Assembly: GCF_003116815.1 (NCBI RefSeq)
Contig: NZ_QDKQ01000038.1
Coordinates: 1-47,727 of the forward strand
Length of the DNA stretch: 47,727 nt
Direction of reading: 5' to 3'
From: Caulobacter endophyticus
GTDB lineage: Bacteria; Pseudomonadota; Alphaproteobacteria; Caulobacterales; Caulobacteraceae
Positions within the stretch are counted from its first letter, which is position 1. Each line of letters starts with the position of its first letter. This document shows, piece after piece, positions 35,151 through 46,442 of the stretch. The notes under the pieces were generated by a model. That model made no database searches. It had not been told where the DNA came from and saw only the letters and a program-made list of their open reading frames with translations. Both the position numbers and the translations under genes were made by a program.

Positions 35151-35831
35151 TCAGGCCCGCACGAAGTCGAGGAACACCGGGGCGCAGTCGCCCAGCTTCT
35201 TTTCCTCGTAGCGCGTCGTGACGTGGTCGGCCGGAATGGCCTGGCGGTCGATCCCTTCCTCGGCGAAGCGGAAGGCGGGGCTGGCCAGCACCCGCTCGAT
35301 CGTCCACTCGGCGTAGTCGGCCCAGTCGGTGGCGAAGCGGAAGGCCGCGCCGGGCTTCAGCACGCGGGCCAGCTCGGCCACGAACTCCGGCTGGATGATC
35401 CGGCGCTTGTTGTGCCGGGCCTTGTGCCAGGGGTCGGGGAACATCACGAAGAGGCGGTCGATGCTGGCGTCGGGCAGCCAGCCCACCACGTCGCGGGCGT
35501 CGCCCTCGTGGATGCGGACGTTCGAAAGGGCCTGTTCCTCGACGTGGCGCACGGCGCTGGCCACGCCGTTGACGAAGGGTTCGGCCCCGATCACCAGCAC
35601 GTCGGGCCGGCGGCCGGCCTGGGCGGCCATGTGCTCGCCGCCGCCGAAGCCGATCTCCAGCCAGACTTCCATGGCCTGCGGCATCAGGTCGAGCGGCTGG
35701 AAGGCCTCATGCGGCACGGCGATGGTCGGCAGCAGGGTGTCGAGCAGGGCCTGCTGGCGCGGCTTCACCGGTCGCGACTTCAGGCGGCCAAACGAGCGCA
35801 GCGGCCCGTGGGGCTGTTGGGGATTGGTCAT
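35151..35831 (-). CDS. trmB: tRNA (guanine-N7-)-methyltransferase
   Basis: SAM-dependent enzyme making m7G46 in tRNA. The 226 residues have the SAM-binding loop EIGFGGGEHM, the acidic strand VIGAEPFVNG, and the catalytic VMFPDPWHKARHNKRRIIQP, where FPDPW-x-K-x-RH-KRR is the TrmB hallmark. The ATG at 35831 gives MTNPQQPHGPLRSFGRLK. A longer open frame upstream on this strand is a shadow of metK and its 3' region. It is convergent with fur. Confidence 0.96.
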   Translation of the reverse strand: MTNPQQPHGPLRSFGRLKSRPVKPRQQALLDTLLPTIAVPHEAFQPLDLMPQAMEVWLEIGFGGGEHMAAQAGRRPDVLVIGAEPFVNGVASAVRHVEEQALSNVRIHEGDARDVVGWLPDASIDRLFVMFPDPWHKARHNKRRIIQPEFVAELARVLKPGAAFRFATDWADYAEWTIERVLASPAFRFAEEGIDRQAIPADHVTTRYEEKKLGDCAPVFLDFVRA

Positions 35832-35897
35832 GGGGCGGGTCTTTAGCGGTGATGAGGGCCGGAAGCCAGCGGCTCGGCGGTGCGTCCTTCGAGGCTC

Positions 35898-35934
35898 AAA
35901 AAGGAAGGGCCCCGGCTTGCGCCGAGGCCCTTCC
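35898..35934 (-). terminator. Terminator of metK (minus strand)
   Basis: On the minus strand, GGAAGGGCC-T-CGGC, loop GCAA, GCCG-G-GGCCCTTCC, then TTTTTG: a 13 bp stem with one mismatch. It lies 23 bases after the metK stop. Confidence 0.85.
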
Positions 35935-35956
35935 GAAATCCCGAAGGATGCGAGGC

Positions 35957-37180
<1,224 letters not shown>

Positions 37181-37220
37181 GTGGACGTCTCCGGCTTAGA
37201 ATCCAGCGCCCACGTGGCGA

Positions 37221-37266
37221 CCGGCCCCGCGAGCTAGGGCCGGAACATATAAAGATATGTTTATGT
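37221..37266 (-). promoter_or_regulatory. metK control region: AT dyad plus leader hairpin
   Basis: ACATATAAAGATATGTTTATGT-type dyad (37245-37266; arms ACATA and TATGT, inner ATAT symmetry) is followed on the minus strand by CCGGCCC/GGGCCGG arms (37221-37243, 9-base loop) in the leader. The dyad resembles operators of ArsR-type methionine/SAH regulators such as SahR described upstream of metK in proteobacteria. Assignment is inference; the regulator is not in this window. Confidence 0.45.
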
Positions 37267-37340
37267 CCGCAAGGCGGCCGGACGCGCTTTCGCACTCTTG
37301 GCGAGAGGACGGCCCGGCCTGAAAGCCTTCGACGGTCGAT

Positions 37341-37766
37341 TCAGACCTCTTCCTCGGCCATCGAGCGGACGAGATCGAGGATGCGGCGGCGCACGGGGGC
37401 GCGGTTCAGGCGGGGGAACAGCGAGGCCAGTTCCAGGCCCTCGGGGGTCATCAGGAACTCGTGCACCTGATGGTCGTTGCGCGGCTCGCCGTCGCCCGGC
37501 TCGGACGGATCGGCCAGGCCCTCGAAGAAGTAGGCCACGGGGGCCTGCAGGCTGCGGGCGATTTCATAGAGCTTGCTGGCGCTGACGCGGTTGGCGCCGC
37601 GCTCGTACTTCTGCACCTGCTGGAAGGTCAGGCCCAGGCTCTCGGCCAGCTTCTCCTGGCTGACGCCCAGGATCTTACGGCGCATGCGGATGCGGGCGCC
37701 GACGTGCAGGTCGACGGGGTTGGGCGAGCGCTCGATTTCGGCGGGGGATTCGATGGCGACGGTCAT
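37341..37766 (-). CDS. XRE-family helix-turn-helix regulator
   Basis: 141 residues: an N-terminal Cro/CI-type helix-turn-helix (about 20-75: ARIRMRRKILGVSQEKLAESLGLTFQQVQKYERGANRVSASKL, recognised by ILGVSQEKLAESLG and FQQVQKYERGANR) and a helical C-terminal region (EGLELASLFPRLNRAPVRRRILDLVRSM). This is the PraR/PhrR-like alphaproteobacterial type; its targets are unknown. It lies 33 bp after lnt on the same strand and 160 bp before metK, so it is placed to be co-transcribed with the envelope genes upstream. Confidence 0.9.
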   Translation of the reverse strand: MTVAIESPAEIERSPNPVDLHVGARIRMRRKILGVSQEKLAESLGLTFQQVQKYERGANRVSASKLYEIARSLQAPVAYFFEGLADPSEPGDGEPRNDHQVHEFLMTPEGLELASLFPRLNRAPVRRRILDLVRSMAEEEV

Positions 37767-37799
37767 GCTTAGGCATAGACCTGAGATTACGGTTTTAGT

Positions 37800-39398
37800 T
37801 CAGCCCATATCTTTCAGGGCGGCAAACTTCTGACCCGTGATACGTGAAATCGCGATACAGATCGCCACCGAGGCGAGAAGCATGAGCATGAACGCCCAGT
37901 CTCCCACGCGAGAGGCCAGGGTCGCCGAGCCGACGGCCGGCAGGGGGGCGTCGATGACCCCGCGGGCGCCCAGGTCCAGGCGCTGGCCCGCGACCACCCG
38001 GCCCTTGGCGTCGACCATCGCCGAGACGCCAGTGGGCGTGGCGCGGATCATCGGCCGGCCGGCCTCGATGGCGCGATAGCTGGCCAGGTTCAGGTGCTGC
38101 AGGGGTCCGGAAGTCACCCCGAACCAGGCGTCGTTGGAGACGTTGACCAGCGCCCGCACGCCGGGATCGCTCCGGGCCAGGCCCGGGAACAGGCTCTCGT
38201 AGCAGATCAGCGGCTGCACCGTCAGGCCCGGCGCGACGCTCAGGGGCGCCGGGCGCGGGCCGATGGCGAAGCCGTCGCCCAGGTGGGCCATGCTCTTGAA
38301 GCCGATGGCGGTCAGGAAACCCTCGGCCGGCAGGTACTCGCCGAACGGCACCAGGCGGTGCTTGTCGTAGACCCCGACCATGACCAGGTCGCCGGGCTCG
38401 CGGCGCAGGGCGACCAGGCTGTTGTAGTAGACCGGGCGCTCGACCGCGCCCTCGTAGCGGTAGCCGCCGATCAGCAGCAGCTGGCCTGGCTGCAGCGAGT
38501 CCATGACCGCCTGCCGCACCCAGGTTCCGGGAGCCAGGTAGTCGTTGATGGCGGCGGGCAGGGCGCCTTCGGGCCAGACCACGATGTCGGCCGGCTTGCC
38601 GTCGGCGTAGGGCTGGGCGGTGAGGGCCGCATAGTCCTGGACGATCGCCTGGAAGCTGGCGGCGTCCCACTTGGCCGACTGCTTCACGTCGGCCTGGACG
38701 ATCCGGACCTTGGGAGCGGAAGGCTGGACGGCCGGCGGCGGGGCGTTCAGCGCCAGCAGGCCGCCGCCATAGAGGCCGGCCAGCAGAAGCGCGGCCGCGC
38801 CGACGGCGATCCGGCCAGAGCGGCCCTGCCGCCAGACGGCCGGGGCGGCGGCGATCGCCACGGTCACGAAGGTCAGGCCGTAGGCGCCGACCACGGCGGC
38901 CGCCTGCGAGGGGGCCGAACCGGCCCGCCAGGTCTCGCCCGGCAGGTTCCACGGAAAGCCCGTCAGCACGTGGCCGCGCACCCACTCCAGCGCCGACAGG
39001 GCGGCGGCGAAGGCCAGCACGCGCACCGCGCCGGCCGGGCGGAAGCGGCGATAGAGCAGGGCGCCCGCGCCCCAGAACAGCGCCAGGCCCGCGGCCATGG
39101 CGGTCACCGCGAACGGGGCCATCCAGCCCTGGTTGGCGGCGTCGACCATGAAGGCCTCGCCAATCCACCAGGTGCCCAGGCCGAAATAGGCCAGGCCCGC
39201 CAGCCAGCCGCGCAGGAAGGTCGAGCGCATGGGCCTTGGGCCGTCGATCCCGTCCAGCAGCCATAGCAGGAGGGCGTAGCCCAGCAGGCCCGGCAGGATC
39301 CCGAACGGCGGATGGGCCAAGGCGGCGGCCAGGCCGGCGACGAGCGCCAGCACGCGGTCGCGCCAAGGCGAGACGCTGGTCAGGAAACGCAGGTTCAA
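37800..39398 (-). CDS. lnt: Apolipoprotein N-acyltransferase
   Basis: An inner-membrane enzyme adding the third acyl chain to bacterial lipoproteins. 532 residues: about six N-terminal transmembrane helices, then a periplasmic nitrilase-like domain with the catalytic Glu in VWPEGALP, Lys in YDKHRLVPFGEYLP, and nucleophile Cys in ICYESLFP. A last membrane helix ends near GDWAFMLMLLASVAICIAI. The start ATG at 39398 overlaps the corC stop (ATGA). Confidence 0.96.
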   Translation of the reverse strand: MNLRFLTSVSPWRDRVLALVAGLAAALAHPPFGILPGLLGYALLLWLLDGIDGPRPMRSTFLRGWLAGLAYFGLGTWWIGEAFMVDAANQGWMAPFAVTAMAAGLALFWGAGALLYRRFRPAGAVRVLAFAAALSALEWVRGHVLTGFPWNLPGETWRAGSAPSQAAAVVGAYGLTFVTVAIAAAPAVWRQGRSGRIAVGAAALLLAGLYGGGLLALNAPPPAVQPSAPKVRIVQADVKQSAKWDAASFQAIVQDYAALTAQPYADGKPADIVVWPEGALPAAINDYLAPGTWVRQAVMDSLQPGQLLLIGGYRYEGAVERPVYYNSLVALRREPGDLVMVGVYDKHRLVPFGEYLPAEGFLTAIGFKSMAHLGDGFAIGPRPAPLSVAPGLTVQPLICYESLFPGLARSDPGVRALVNVSNDAWFGVTSGPLQHLNLASYRAIEAGRPMIRATPTGVSAMVDAKGRVVAGQRLDLGARGVIDAPLPAVGSATLASRVGDWAFMLMLLASVAICIAISRITGQKFAALKDMG

Positions 39399-40297
39399 GG
39401 AACGTCCACCGGGTCCAGAGAGATCTGGGCCTCGGCCGGCTCCGGCGCGCGGCGCACCCGCACCCTCAGCACCCGGCGGGCGTCGGCCTCGACCACCTCG
39501 ACCTCGAACCCGGCCGGGTGGCGCACGACCTGCCCCGGCTCGGGCACCTGGCCGGCTAGGGCCGCGACGAGGCCGCCGACGGTGTCCACCTCTTCCTCGT
39601 GCTCGGGCGGGGCCAGGGTCTCGCCTAGGGCGGCCTCCAGGTCCTCCAGCGGCGTGCGACCCTCGGTCTCGAAAACGCCGCCCGGCCGGGCGATCACGGT
39701 CGCGACCTGGGCGTCGTCGTGCTCGTCGTCGATGTCGCCGACCACGCTCTCGATCAGGTCTTCCATGGTGACCAGGCCGTCGACCCCGCCGAACTCGTCG
39801 ATGACCATCGCCATGTGGACGCGCTTGGTGCGCATGCGCTGCAGCAGGTCGGCGGCCCGCATCGAGGCCGGCACCAGGAACATGTCGCGGCGCAGGGTCT
39901 CCAGGACGCGGTCCTCGGGCTCGGGCCGCAGGTCGCCGTCGGCCAGCAGCCGGAAGACGTCCTTGACGTGGACCACGCCGATCGGATGGTCCAGGGCCTC
40001 GCGGTAGATCGGCATGCGCGAGTGGCCGGACTCGACGAACTGGGCCACCACAACGGCGAAGGGGGTCTCGACCTCGACCGCCACCAGGTCGGGGCGGGGG
40101 GTCATCAGGTCGCCGACCTTCAGCGTCTTGAAGGCCTCGGCCTGGTCGACGAAGTCCGGCGCGGGCGCGTGGTCGGGATCGACCGGGCGCGGGCGCTTGA
40201 CCGGCGCGGCGCGGCGCAGCTCACGGAAGAACGCCCGCAGGCCCCGGCTCAATCGAGCCGGACCGGCGGGCGTGGAACTCTGGTCGTCGTCGGGCAT
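39395..40297 (-). CDS. corC: CorC-type CBS/transporter-associated domain protein
   Basis: 300 residues: two CBS domains (KTLKVGDLMTPRPDLVAVEVETP and VHMAMVIDEFGGVDGLVTMEDLIESVVGDI, the latter strongly conserved in HlyC/CorC) and a C-terminal CorC_HlyC domain (VVRHPAGFEVEVVEADARRV). No membrane part; such proteins associate with ion transporters or act in the membrane-linked phoH-ybeY-corC-lnt cluster. The ATG at 40297 starts 12 bp after ybeY, and the stop overlaps lnt. Confidence 0.93.
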   Translation of the reverse strand: MPDDDQSSTPAGPARLSRGLRAFFRELRRAAPVKRPRPVDPDHAPAPDFVDQAEAFKTLKVGDLMTPRPDLVAVEVETPFAVVVAQFVESGHSRMPIYREALDHPIGVVHVKDVFRLLADGDLRPEPEDRVLETLRRDMFLVPASMRAADLLQRMRTKRVHMAMVIDEFGGVDGLVTMEDLIESVVGDIDDEHDDAQVATVIARPGGVFETEGRTPLEDLEAALGETLAPPEHEEEVDTVGGLVAALAGQVPEPGQVVRHPAGFEVEVVEADARRVLRVRVRRAPEPAEAQISLDPVDVP

Positions 40298-40309
40298 GCC
40301 TTTAGGCCT

Positions 40310-40783
40310 TCACCTCTCGTCGGCGTAGGGGTCGGGCACGTCCAGCCCGGCCAGGATCTCACGTTCCAGCGCTTCCATGGCCTCGGCCTCGTCGTCGCCT
40401 TCGTGATCGTATCCTAGAAGATGCAGCACGCCGTGCGCCACAAGATGTTGCAGGTGGTGGGCCAGGGGCTTGCCCTGCTCGGCCGCCTCGCGCGCGCAGA
40501 CGCCGTAAGCCAGGGCGATGTCGCCGATCTGGCCTTCCGGGTTGCTCGCCGGATCCTGGGCCGCGGGGAAGGACAGCACGTTGGTGGCGTAGTCCTTGTG
40601 GCGGAAGTCGCGATTCAGCGCCTGGACGCTGTCGTCGTCGGCCAGCAGGATGACGATGGCCTTGCCCTCGACGTCCTCGTGGGCGTCCAGCACGGCCTGG
40701 GCGGCGCGCCAGACCAAGGCTTCGGTTTCAGGCTCGGCCCTGGTCCAAGCCTCGTCCTCGATCTCGATATCGACGGTGATCAT
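40310..40783 (-). CDS. ybeY: Endoribonuclease YbeY
   Basis: A zinc-dependent endoribonuclease in 16S rRNA maturation and ribosome quality control. The 157 residues carry the metal motif HGVLHLLGYDH (H-x3-H-x5-H) and the conserved DDDSVQALNRDFRHKDYATNVLSFP. The ATG at 40783 overlaps the phoH stop by 4 bases (ATGA). The order phoH-ybeY-corC-lnt is the typical one in alphaproteobacteria. Confidence 0.96.
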   Translation of the reverse strand: MITVDIEIEDEAWTRAEPETEALVWRAAQAVLDAHEDVEGKAIVILLADDDSVQALNRDFRHKDYATNVLSFPAAQDPASNPEGQIGDIALAYGVCAREAAEQGKPLAHHLQHLVAHGVLHLLGYDHEGDDEAEAMEALEREILAGLDVPDPYADER

Positions 40784-41723
40784 CGCGGGGTCGCCACCAG
40801 GGCCGCGTCGGCGTCGTAGGCCTTGACGATGCGCTCCACCAGCGGGTGGCGAACGACGTCGGTCGAGGTGAAGCGGGCCACGGCCACGCCCTCGACGCCG
40901 TCCAGGATCGAGACGGCGTGGGCCAGGCCCGAGTCCCGCGGGTTCAGCAGGTCGATCTGCGTCGGGTCGCCGGTGACGACCATGCGGGCGCCTTCGCCCA
41001 GGCGGGTCAGCACCATCTTCATCTGCAGGCGCGAGCAGTTCTGGGCCTCGTCGACGATGACGAAGGCGTGCGCCAGCGTGCGGCCGCGCATGAAGGCGAT
41101 CGGGGCGACCTCGATCTCGCCCTTGTCGCGGCGGCGGCGCAGCTGCTCGGCGCCCATGATGTCGGTCAGGGCCTCCCAGACCGGCGCCATGTAGGGGTCG
41201 ACCTTCTCGTTCAGGTCGCCCGGCAGGAAGCCGAGCTTCTCGCCGGCCTCGACGGCGGGCCGGGTGACGATCAGGCGGTCGACTTCGCCGCGCAGCAGCA
41301 TGCCCGCGCCCTGGGCCACGGCCAGGAAGGTCTTGCCGGTGCCGGCCGGACCCAGGCCGAAGACCAGCGGGTGCCGGGCCATCTGCTCCATGTAGGCGGC
41401 CTGGTTCTTGGTCTTGGGCGAGACCGCGCCCCGGCGCACGGCGCGCGGCGAGGCCTGGCCGCCGGCGCTGTGGGCCTCGCCCACGGCCACGCGGATGTCG
41501 GCCTCGACCACCTCATGGCCGGCGTCGGCGCGCTCGGCCAGGGCCAGCAGCGCGCGCTTGGCCGACGAGCGGCCCTTGACGTCGCCGGTGATCTTGACGC
41601 CGCCGCCGGGCGTCTCGAGCAACACCTTGAAGGCGTCCTCGATCAGGGCGGCATGGCGGCCGGACGGGCCGGTGACGGCGACGACGGCGTCGTCGGAAAG
41701 CGGCAGGAACTCGGGCGTGCGGC

Positions 41724-41727
<4 letters not shown>
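40780..41727 (-). CDS. phoH: PhoH-family ATPase
   Basis: Cytosolic ATPase of the PhoH family, linked to RNA metabolism and phosphate stress. The 315 residues have a Walker [16 protein letters not shown], Walker [11 protein letters not shown] and the sensor region [11 protein letters not shown]. The N-terminus has the PhoH-specific region before the P-loop. It overlaps miaB (4 bases) and ybeY (4 bases), so the cluster is translationally coupled. Confidence 0.95.
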
Positions 41728-43076
<1,349 letters not shown>

Positions 43077-43151
43077 CCGGCGAGGTTATGGGGTCGAGCG
43101 GCCGCGCGCGCAAGGTCGCGGAGGTCACACCCAGGGCCCGAAGCGGCAAAA

Positions 43152-43179
43152 GAAAACGGCGCCGGGAGGCCCGGCGCCG
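43152..43179 (-). terminator. Terminator of ppa (minus strand)
   Basis: On the minus strand, CGGCGCCGGG-CCT-CCCGGCGCCG then TTTTCTTTTG: a 10 bp stem (43157-43166 with 43170-43179) with a 3-base loop, located 11 bases after the ppa stop. Confidence 0.85.
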
Positions 43180-43189
43180 CTGTCTGATC

Positions 43190-43723
43190 TCAGTAGTTCT
43201 CGTCGTGACGCTTGATCGCCGCGCGGATCAGCTCGGCGGTCTCGTCCGGATCGGCCCAGCCGGTGATCTTGGTCGACTTGCCCTTTTCCAGGTCCTTGTA
43301 GTGCTGGAAGAAGTGGGCGATCTGCTCGGTCAGGATCGTCGGCAGGTCGCGCCAGCTGTTCACGCCCGTATAGAAGGGGTGCAGCTTGTCGACCGGCACG
43401 GCCAGAATCTTTTCGTCAGACCCTGCTTCGTCGACCATCATCAGGGCGCCGATCGGGCGGCAGCGGATGATCGCGCCGGGCACCACCGGGGTCGGGCCCA
43501 CGACCATGATGTCGGCCGGGTCGCCGTCGTCGGCCAGGGTGTGCGGGATGAAGCCGTAGTTGGCCGGATAGAACATCGCCGTGTGCAGGAAGCGGTCCAC
43601 CATCAGGGCGCCGCTTTCCTTGTCGATCTCGTACTTCACCGGCTCGCCGCCCTGCGGGATCTCGATGACGGCGTTCAGGTCGTAGGGCGGGTTCACGCCG
43701 ACGGCGATCTTGGAGAGGTCCAT
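43190..43723 (-). CDS. ppa: Inorganic pyrophosphatase
   Basis: Family I soluble pyrophosphatase that drives biosynthetic reactions by hydrolysing PPi. The 177 residues include VKYEIDKESGALMVDRFLHTAMFYPANYGFIPHTLADDGDPADIMVV (recognised by YEIDKESGAL, YPANYGFIPHTL and DDGDPADIMVV), where the acidic residues bind Mg. The ATG at 43723 with AAGAG upstream gives the conserved MDLSKIAVG; the upstream extension of the frame is unsupported. The gene is divergent from rimP across about 400 bases. Confidence 0.97.
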   Translation of the reverse strand: MDLSKIAVGVNPPYDLNAVIEIPQGGEPVKYEIDKESGALMVDRFLHTAMFYPANYGFIPHTLADDGDPADIMVVGPTPVVPGAIIRCRPIGALMMVDEAGSDEKILAVPVDKLHPFYTGVNSWRDLPTILTEQIAHFFQHYKDLEKGKSTKITGWADPDETAELIRAAIKRHDENY

Positions 43724-43810
43724 AGTCACTCTTCGTTGTGGTGAAGGCTCCCGCGGGGAGGCGGGCCTCAAGCGGCCGCCTGTATAGGCCACAAGTGTTG
43801 CAATGCGAAA

Positions 43811-44066
43811 GAGGGGGCGTGTCCGCCCCTCGACTTGCGCCCGTAAAAGCATCTTCGATCTATGGTCCAGCTTGTCGAGTGACCGCCAGAACAGCTTTCG
43901 CCGCTGGGCTTGCGGCGCTTGCGGATGTCTCTCGCGCCTCGCGCGAGCCGGCGTGCCGCTGGGGGCTTCCACCCGTCGGCCTATCGCGCTATATAGCTCC
44001 TACATCGTCCGTTAGCGCTGATTGGCGCTTTCGAGCGGCGGCCCGAAAGGCTGCCGCTTTTTCTTT
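43811..44066 (+). promoter_or_regulatory. rimP-nusA leader region with terminator/attenuator
   Basis: The 400 bp between ppa and rimP has no gene. It contains a hairpin GAGGGGGCG-TGT-CCGCCCCTC (43811-43831), a -10-like GCTATATAG (43988-43996), a short hairpin AGCGC/GCGCT (44014-44029) and then a 10 bp GC stem (44034-44043 with 44049-44058) followed by TTTTTCTTT. The last two form a classic attenuator or mark the end of a small leader RNA of about 60-70 nt. No tRNA is seen, unlike the metY-rimP arrangement of enterobacteria. Confidence 0.5.
44034..44066 (+). terminator. Rho-independent terminator in the rimP leader
   Basis: AGCGGCGGCC (44034-44043) and GGCTGCCGCT (44049-44058) form a 10 bp stem with one G.U, a CGAAA loop and a T-rich tail, 60 bases before the rimP start. 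Confidence 0.65.
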
Positions 44067-44127
44067 GGTCGCTCGCCAGCTGGGCCTTCACGGTCTGGGC
44101 GGACGCCACGAAACCGAGAAGAGAACC

Positions 44128-44706
44128 GTGCGCGGCAAGACGCGAGAAGACCTGGACCTGATCGAGATGCTCGATCCCGTCGCCGAGACCGTCGGCTACG
44201 AGATCGTTCGCCTGCGCCTGATGGGCGGCGCCGAACAGCGCCGGCTGCAGATCATGGCCGAGCGCCCGCTCCTGGAGGACGGGACGGGCGGCGACATGAA
44301 CGTCGAGGACTGCGCCAAGCTGTCCCGCGCCATCTCCGAGGTGATGGACGCCGCCGATCCGATCGCCGGCGAATACACCCTTGAGGTCTCCAGCCCCGGC
44401 GTCGACCGCCCGCTGACCCGCCTGAAGGACTTCGAGACCTACGCGGGTCTGGAGGTGCGCATCGAGCTCGACCGCGTGGCCGAGGGGCGCAAGCGCTTCA
44501 AGGGCGAACTCGCGGGTGTCGAGGACGACCAGGTCGGCCTCAACATCGAGGGCGAGGACGACGTCACCGTCTATTTCCCGTTCGCCTGGATCGTCGACGC
44601 CAAGCTCGTCCTCACCGACGAGTTGATGAAGCGGGGCGCGGACGCCCGCGCCGCGCGCGTCGACGCCGAGAACGACAACGATTTGTCCGAAAGTGAAGAG
44701 GACTGA
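44128..44706 (+). CDS. rimP: Ribosome maturation factor RimP
   Basis: Needed for 30S subunit maturation. The 192 residues have the RimP core [55 protein letters not shown] (marked by [14 protein letters not shown]) and [20 protein letters not shown]. An acidic C-terminal tail ends LSESEED. GTG at 44128 is used ([15 protein letters not shown]) with GAGAAGAGAACC before it; the open frame upstream is not credible. It lies 2 bp before nusA. The sequence strongly resembles Caulobacter RimP. Confidence 0.96.
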   Translation: MRGKTREDLDLIEMLDPVAETVGYEIVRLRLMGGAEQRRLQIMAERPLLEDGTGGDMNVEDCAKLSRAISEVMDAADPIAGEYTLEVSSPGVDRPLTRLKDFETYAGLEVRIELDRVAEGRKRFKGELAGVEDDQVGLNIEGEDDVTVYFPFAWIVDAKLVLTDELMKRGADARAARVDAENDNDLSESEED

Positions 44707-44708
44707 CC

Positions 44709-46385
44709 ATGGCCATCGGCATCGCCGCCAACCGGCTTGAACTGCTCCAGATCGCCGACGCGGTCGCCCGTGAAAAGGGCATCGAGAAGGAAGTCGTCAT
44801 CGAGGCCATCGAGGACGCCCTGCAGAAGGCCGCCCGCGCCCGCTACGGCGCCGAGCACGACATCCGCGTCAAGATCGACCCGCGCACGGGCGAGACGACG
44901 CAGAAGCGCGTGATCGAGGTCGTGGCCGACGACGCCGACCTGGAAGGCGAGATCGGCAAGGTCCACCTGACCTCGGCCAAGCGCACCTGGCGCGACGCCG
45001 AGATCGGCAAGGTCTACGAAGAAGCCCTGCCGCCGTTCGAGATCGGCCGCGTGCAGACCCAGATGGCCCGCCAGGTCGTCATGCACAAGGTTCGCGAAGC
45101 CGAGCGCGAGCGCCAGTACGAAGAGTACAAGGACCGCTCGGGCGAGATCGTCAACGGCAGCGTCAAGCGCGTCGAATACGGCAACGTCATCGTCGACCTG
45201 GGCCGTGGCGAAGGCATCATGCGCCGCGACCAGTCGATCCCGCGCGAGAACTTCAACGTCGGCGACCGCATCCGCGCCTACATCTACGACGTCCGTCGCG
45301 AGACCAAGGGCCCGCAGATCATGCTGTCGCGCGCCCACGGCGGCTTCATGGCCAAGCTGTTCGCGCAGGAAGTGCCGGAAGTCTACGACGGCGTCATCGA
45401 GATCCGCGCCGTGGCCCGCGATCCGGGCTCGCGCGCCAAGATGGCCGTGATCTCCAACGACAGCTCGATCGACCCCGTCGGCGCTTGCGTCGGCATGCGC
45501 GGTTCGCGCGTGCAGGCGGTGGTCGCCGAGCTGCAGGGCGAGAAGATCGACATCATCCAGTGGTCGGAAGATGAAGCCACCTTCATCGTCAACGCCCTGG
45601 CTCCGGCCGAAGTCTCCAAGGTCGTCATGGACGAGGAAGACGAGCGCGTCGAAGTCGTGGTGCCCGACGAGCAGCTGTCGCTGGCCATCGGCCGCCGCGG
45701 CCAGAACGTCCGCCTGGCCTCGCAGCTGACCGGCTGGCAGATCGACATCATGACCGAAAGCCAGGAGAGCGAGCGCCGTCAGAAGCAGTTCGCCGAGGCC
45801 ACCGCCCTGTTCCAGGAAGCCCTGGACGTCGATGAGGTCATCGCCCAGCTGCTGGTCACCGAAGGCTTCACCGCCGTGGAGGACGTCGCCTATGTCGACA
45901 CCCACGAGATCGGTTCGATCGAAGGCTTCGACGACGAGACCGCCGAGGAACTGCAGGCCCGTGCCCGCGAATTCCTCGAGAAGGAAGCCGCCGCCCTCGA
46001 CGCCAAGCGCGTCGAGCTGGGCGTTCAGGACGAAGTGCTCGGCATCGAGGGCGTGACCCTGGCCATGGCCGTGGCCCTGGGCGAAGGCGACGTCAAGACG
46101 ATTGAAGACCTCGCCGGCCTGGTGCCCGACGACATGCGCGGCTGGTTCGAGAGCAAGAACGGCGAGCGCGTGCGCGAGCCGGGCATCCTCGAAAGCTTCA
46201 ACCTGTCGCCCGACGACGCCGAAGCCCTGATCATGCGCGCTCGTATCGCCATGGGCTGGGTCGAGGCTCCGCCGGAGCCCGAGTACGAAGAGATCGAAGG
46301 CGAAGAGATCGAGGGCGAGGTCGAAGACGCCGCCCCGGTCGAAGGCGAGGAAGCCCCCGCCGAAGACGCCGCCGAAGAGCAGTAA
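44709..46385 (+). CDS. nusA: Transcription termination/antitermination factor NusA
   Basis: Binds RNA polymerase, modulating pausing, termination and antitermination. 558 residues: NusA N-terminal domain (about 1-130), S1 domain ([21 protein letters not shown]), KH domains ([26 protein letters not shown] and [21 protein letters not shown]) and two C-terminal acidic-repeat helical domains ([33 protein letters not shown]). A very acidic tail rich in EGEE follows. It is translated 2 bp after rimP. Confidence 0.98.
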   Translation: MAIGIAANRLELLQIADAVAREKGIEKEVVIEAIEDALQKAARARYGAEHDIRVKIDPRTGETTQKRVIEVVADDADLEGEIGKVHLTSAKRTWRDAEIGKVYEEALPPFEIGRVQTQMARQVVMHKVREAERERQYEEYKDRSGEIVNGSVKRVEYGNVIVDLGRGEGIMRRDQSIPRENFNVGDRIRAYIYDVRRETKGPQIMLSRAHGGFMAKLFAQEVPEVYDGVIEIRAVARDPGSRAKMAVISNDSSIDPVGACVGMRGSRVQAVVAELQGEKIDIIQWSEDEATFIVNALAPAEVSKVVMDEEDERVEVVVPDEQLSLAIGRRGQNVRLASQLTGWQIDIMTESQESERRQKQFAEATALFQEALDVDEVIAQLLVTEGFTAVEDVAYVDTHEIGSIEGFDDETAEELQARAREFLEKEAAALDAKRVELGVQDEVLGIEGVTLAMAVALGEGDVKTIEDLAGLVPDDMRGWFESKNGERVREPGILESFNLSPDDAEALIMRARIAMGWVEAPPEPEYEEIEGEEIEGEVEDAAPVEGEEAPAEDAAEEQ

Positions 46386-46397
46386 GAGACAGAGAGC

Positions 46398-46424
46398 CGG
46401 CCCTTCCGAACCTCGGAGGGGCCG
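46398..46424 (+). other. Intercistronic hairpin between nusA and ylxR
   Basis: GGCCCTTCCG (46399-46408) pairs with CGGAGGGGCC (46414-46423) around a 5-base loop, one T.G pair. There is no T tract, so it is more likely an mRNA processing or partial-termination structure inside the operon than a terminator. Confidence 0.5.
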
Positions 46425-46442
46425 CTTCCTTTGAAGACAGAG

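Noticed and set aside
37181..37340. SAM riboswitch upstream of metK
   Set aside because: Hairpins are present but I recognise neither SAM-I, SAM-II nor SAM/SAH core sequences.
43831..44127. tRNA gene in the ppa-rimP gap
   Set aside because: No GTTC-type T-arm with a 7 bp acceptor stem could be assembled; the hairpins are explained by a terminator.
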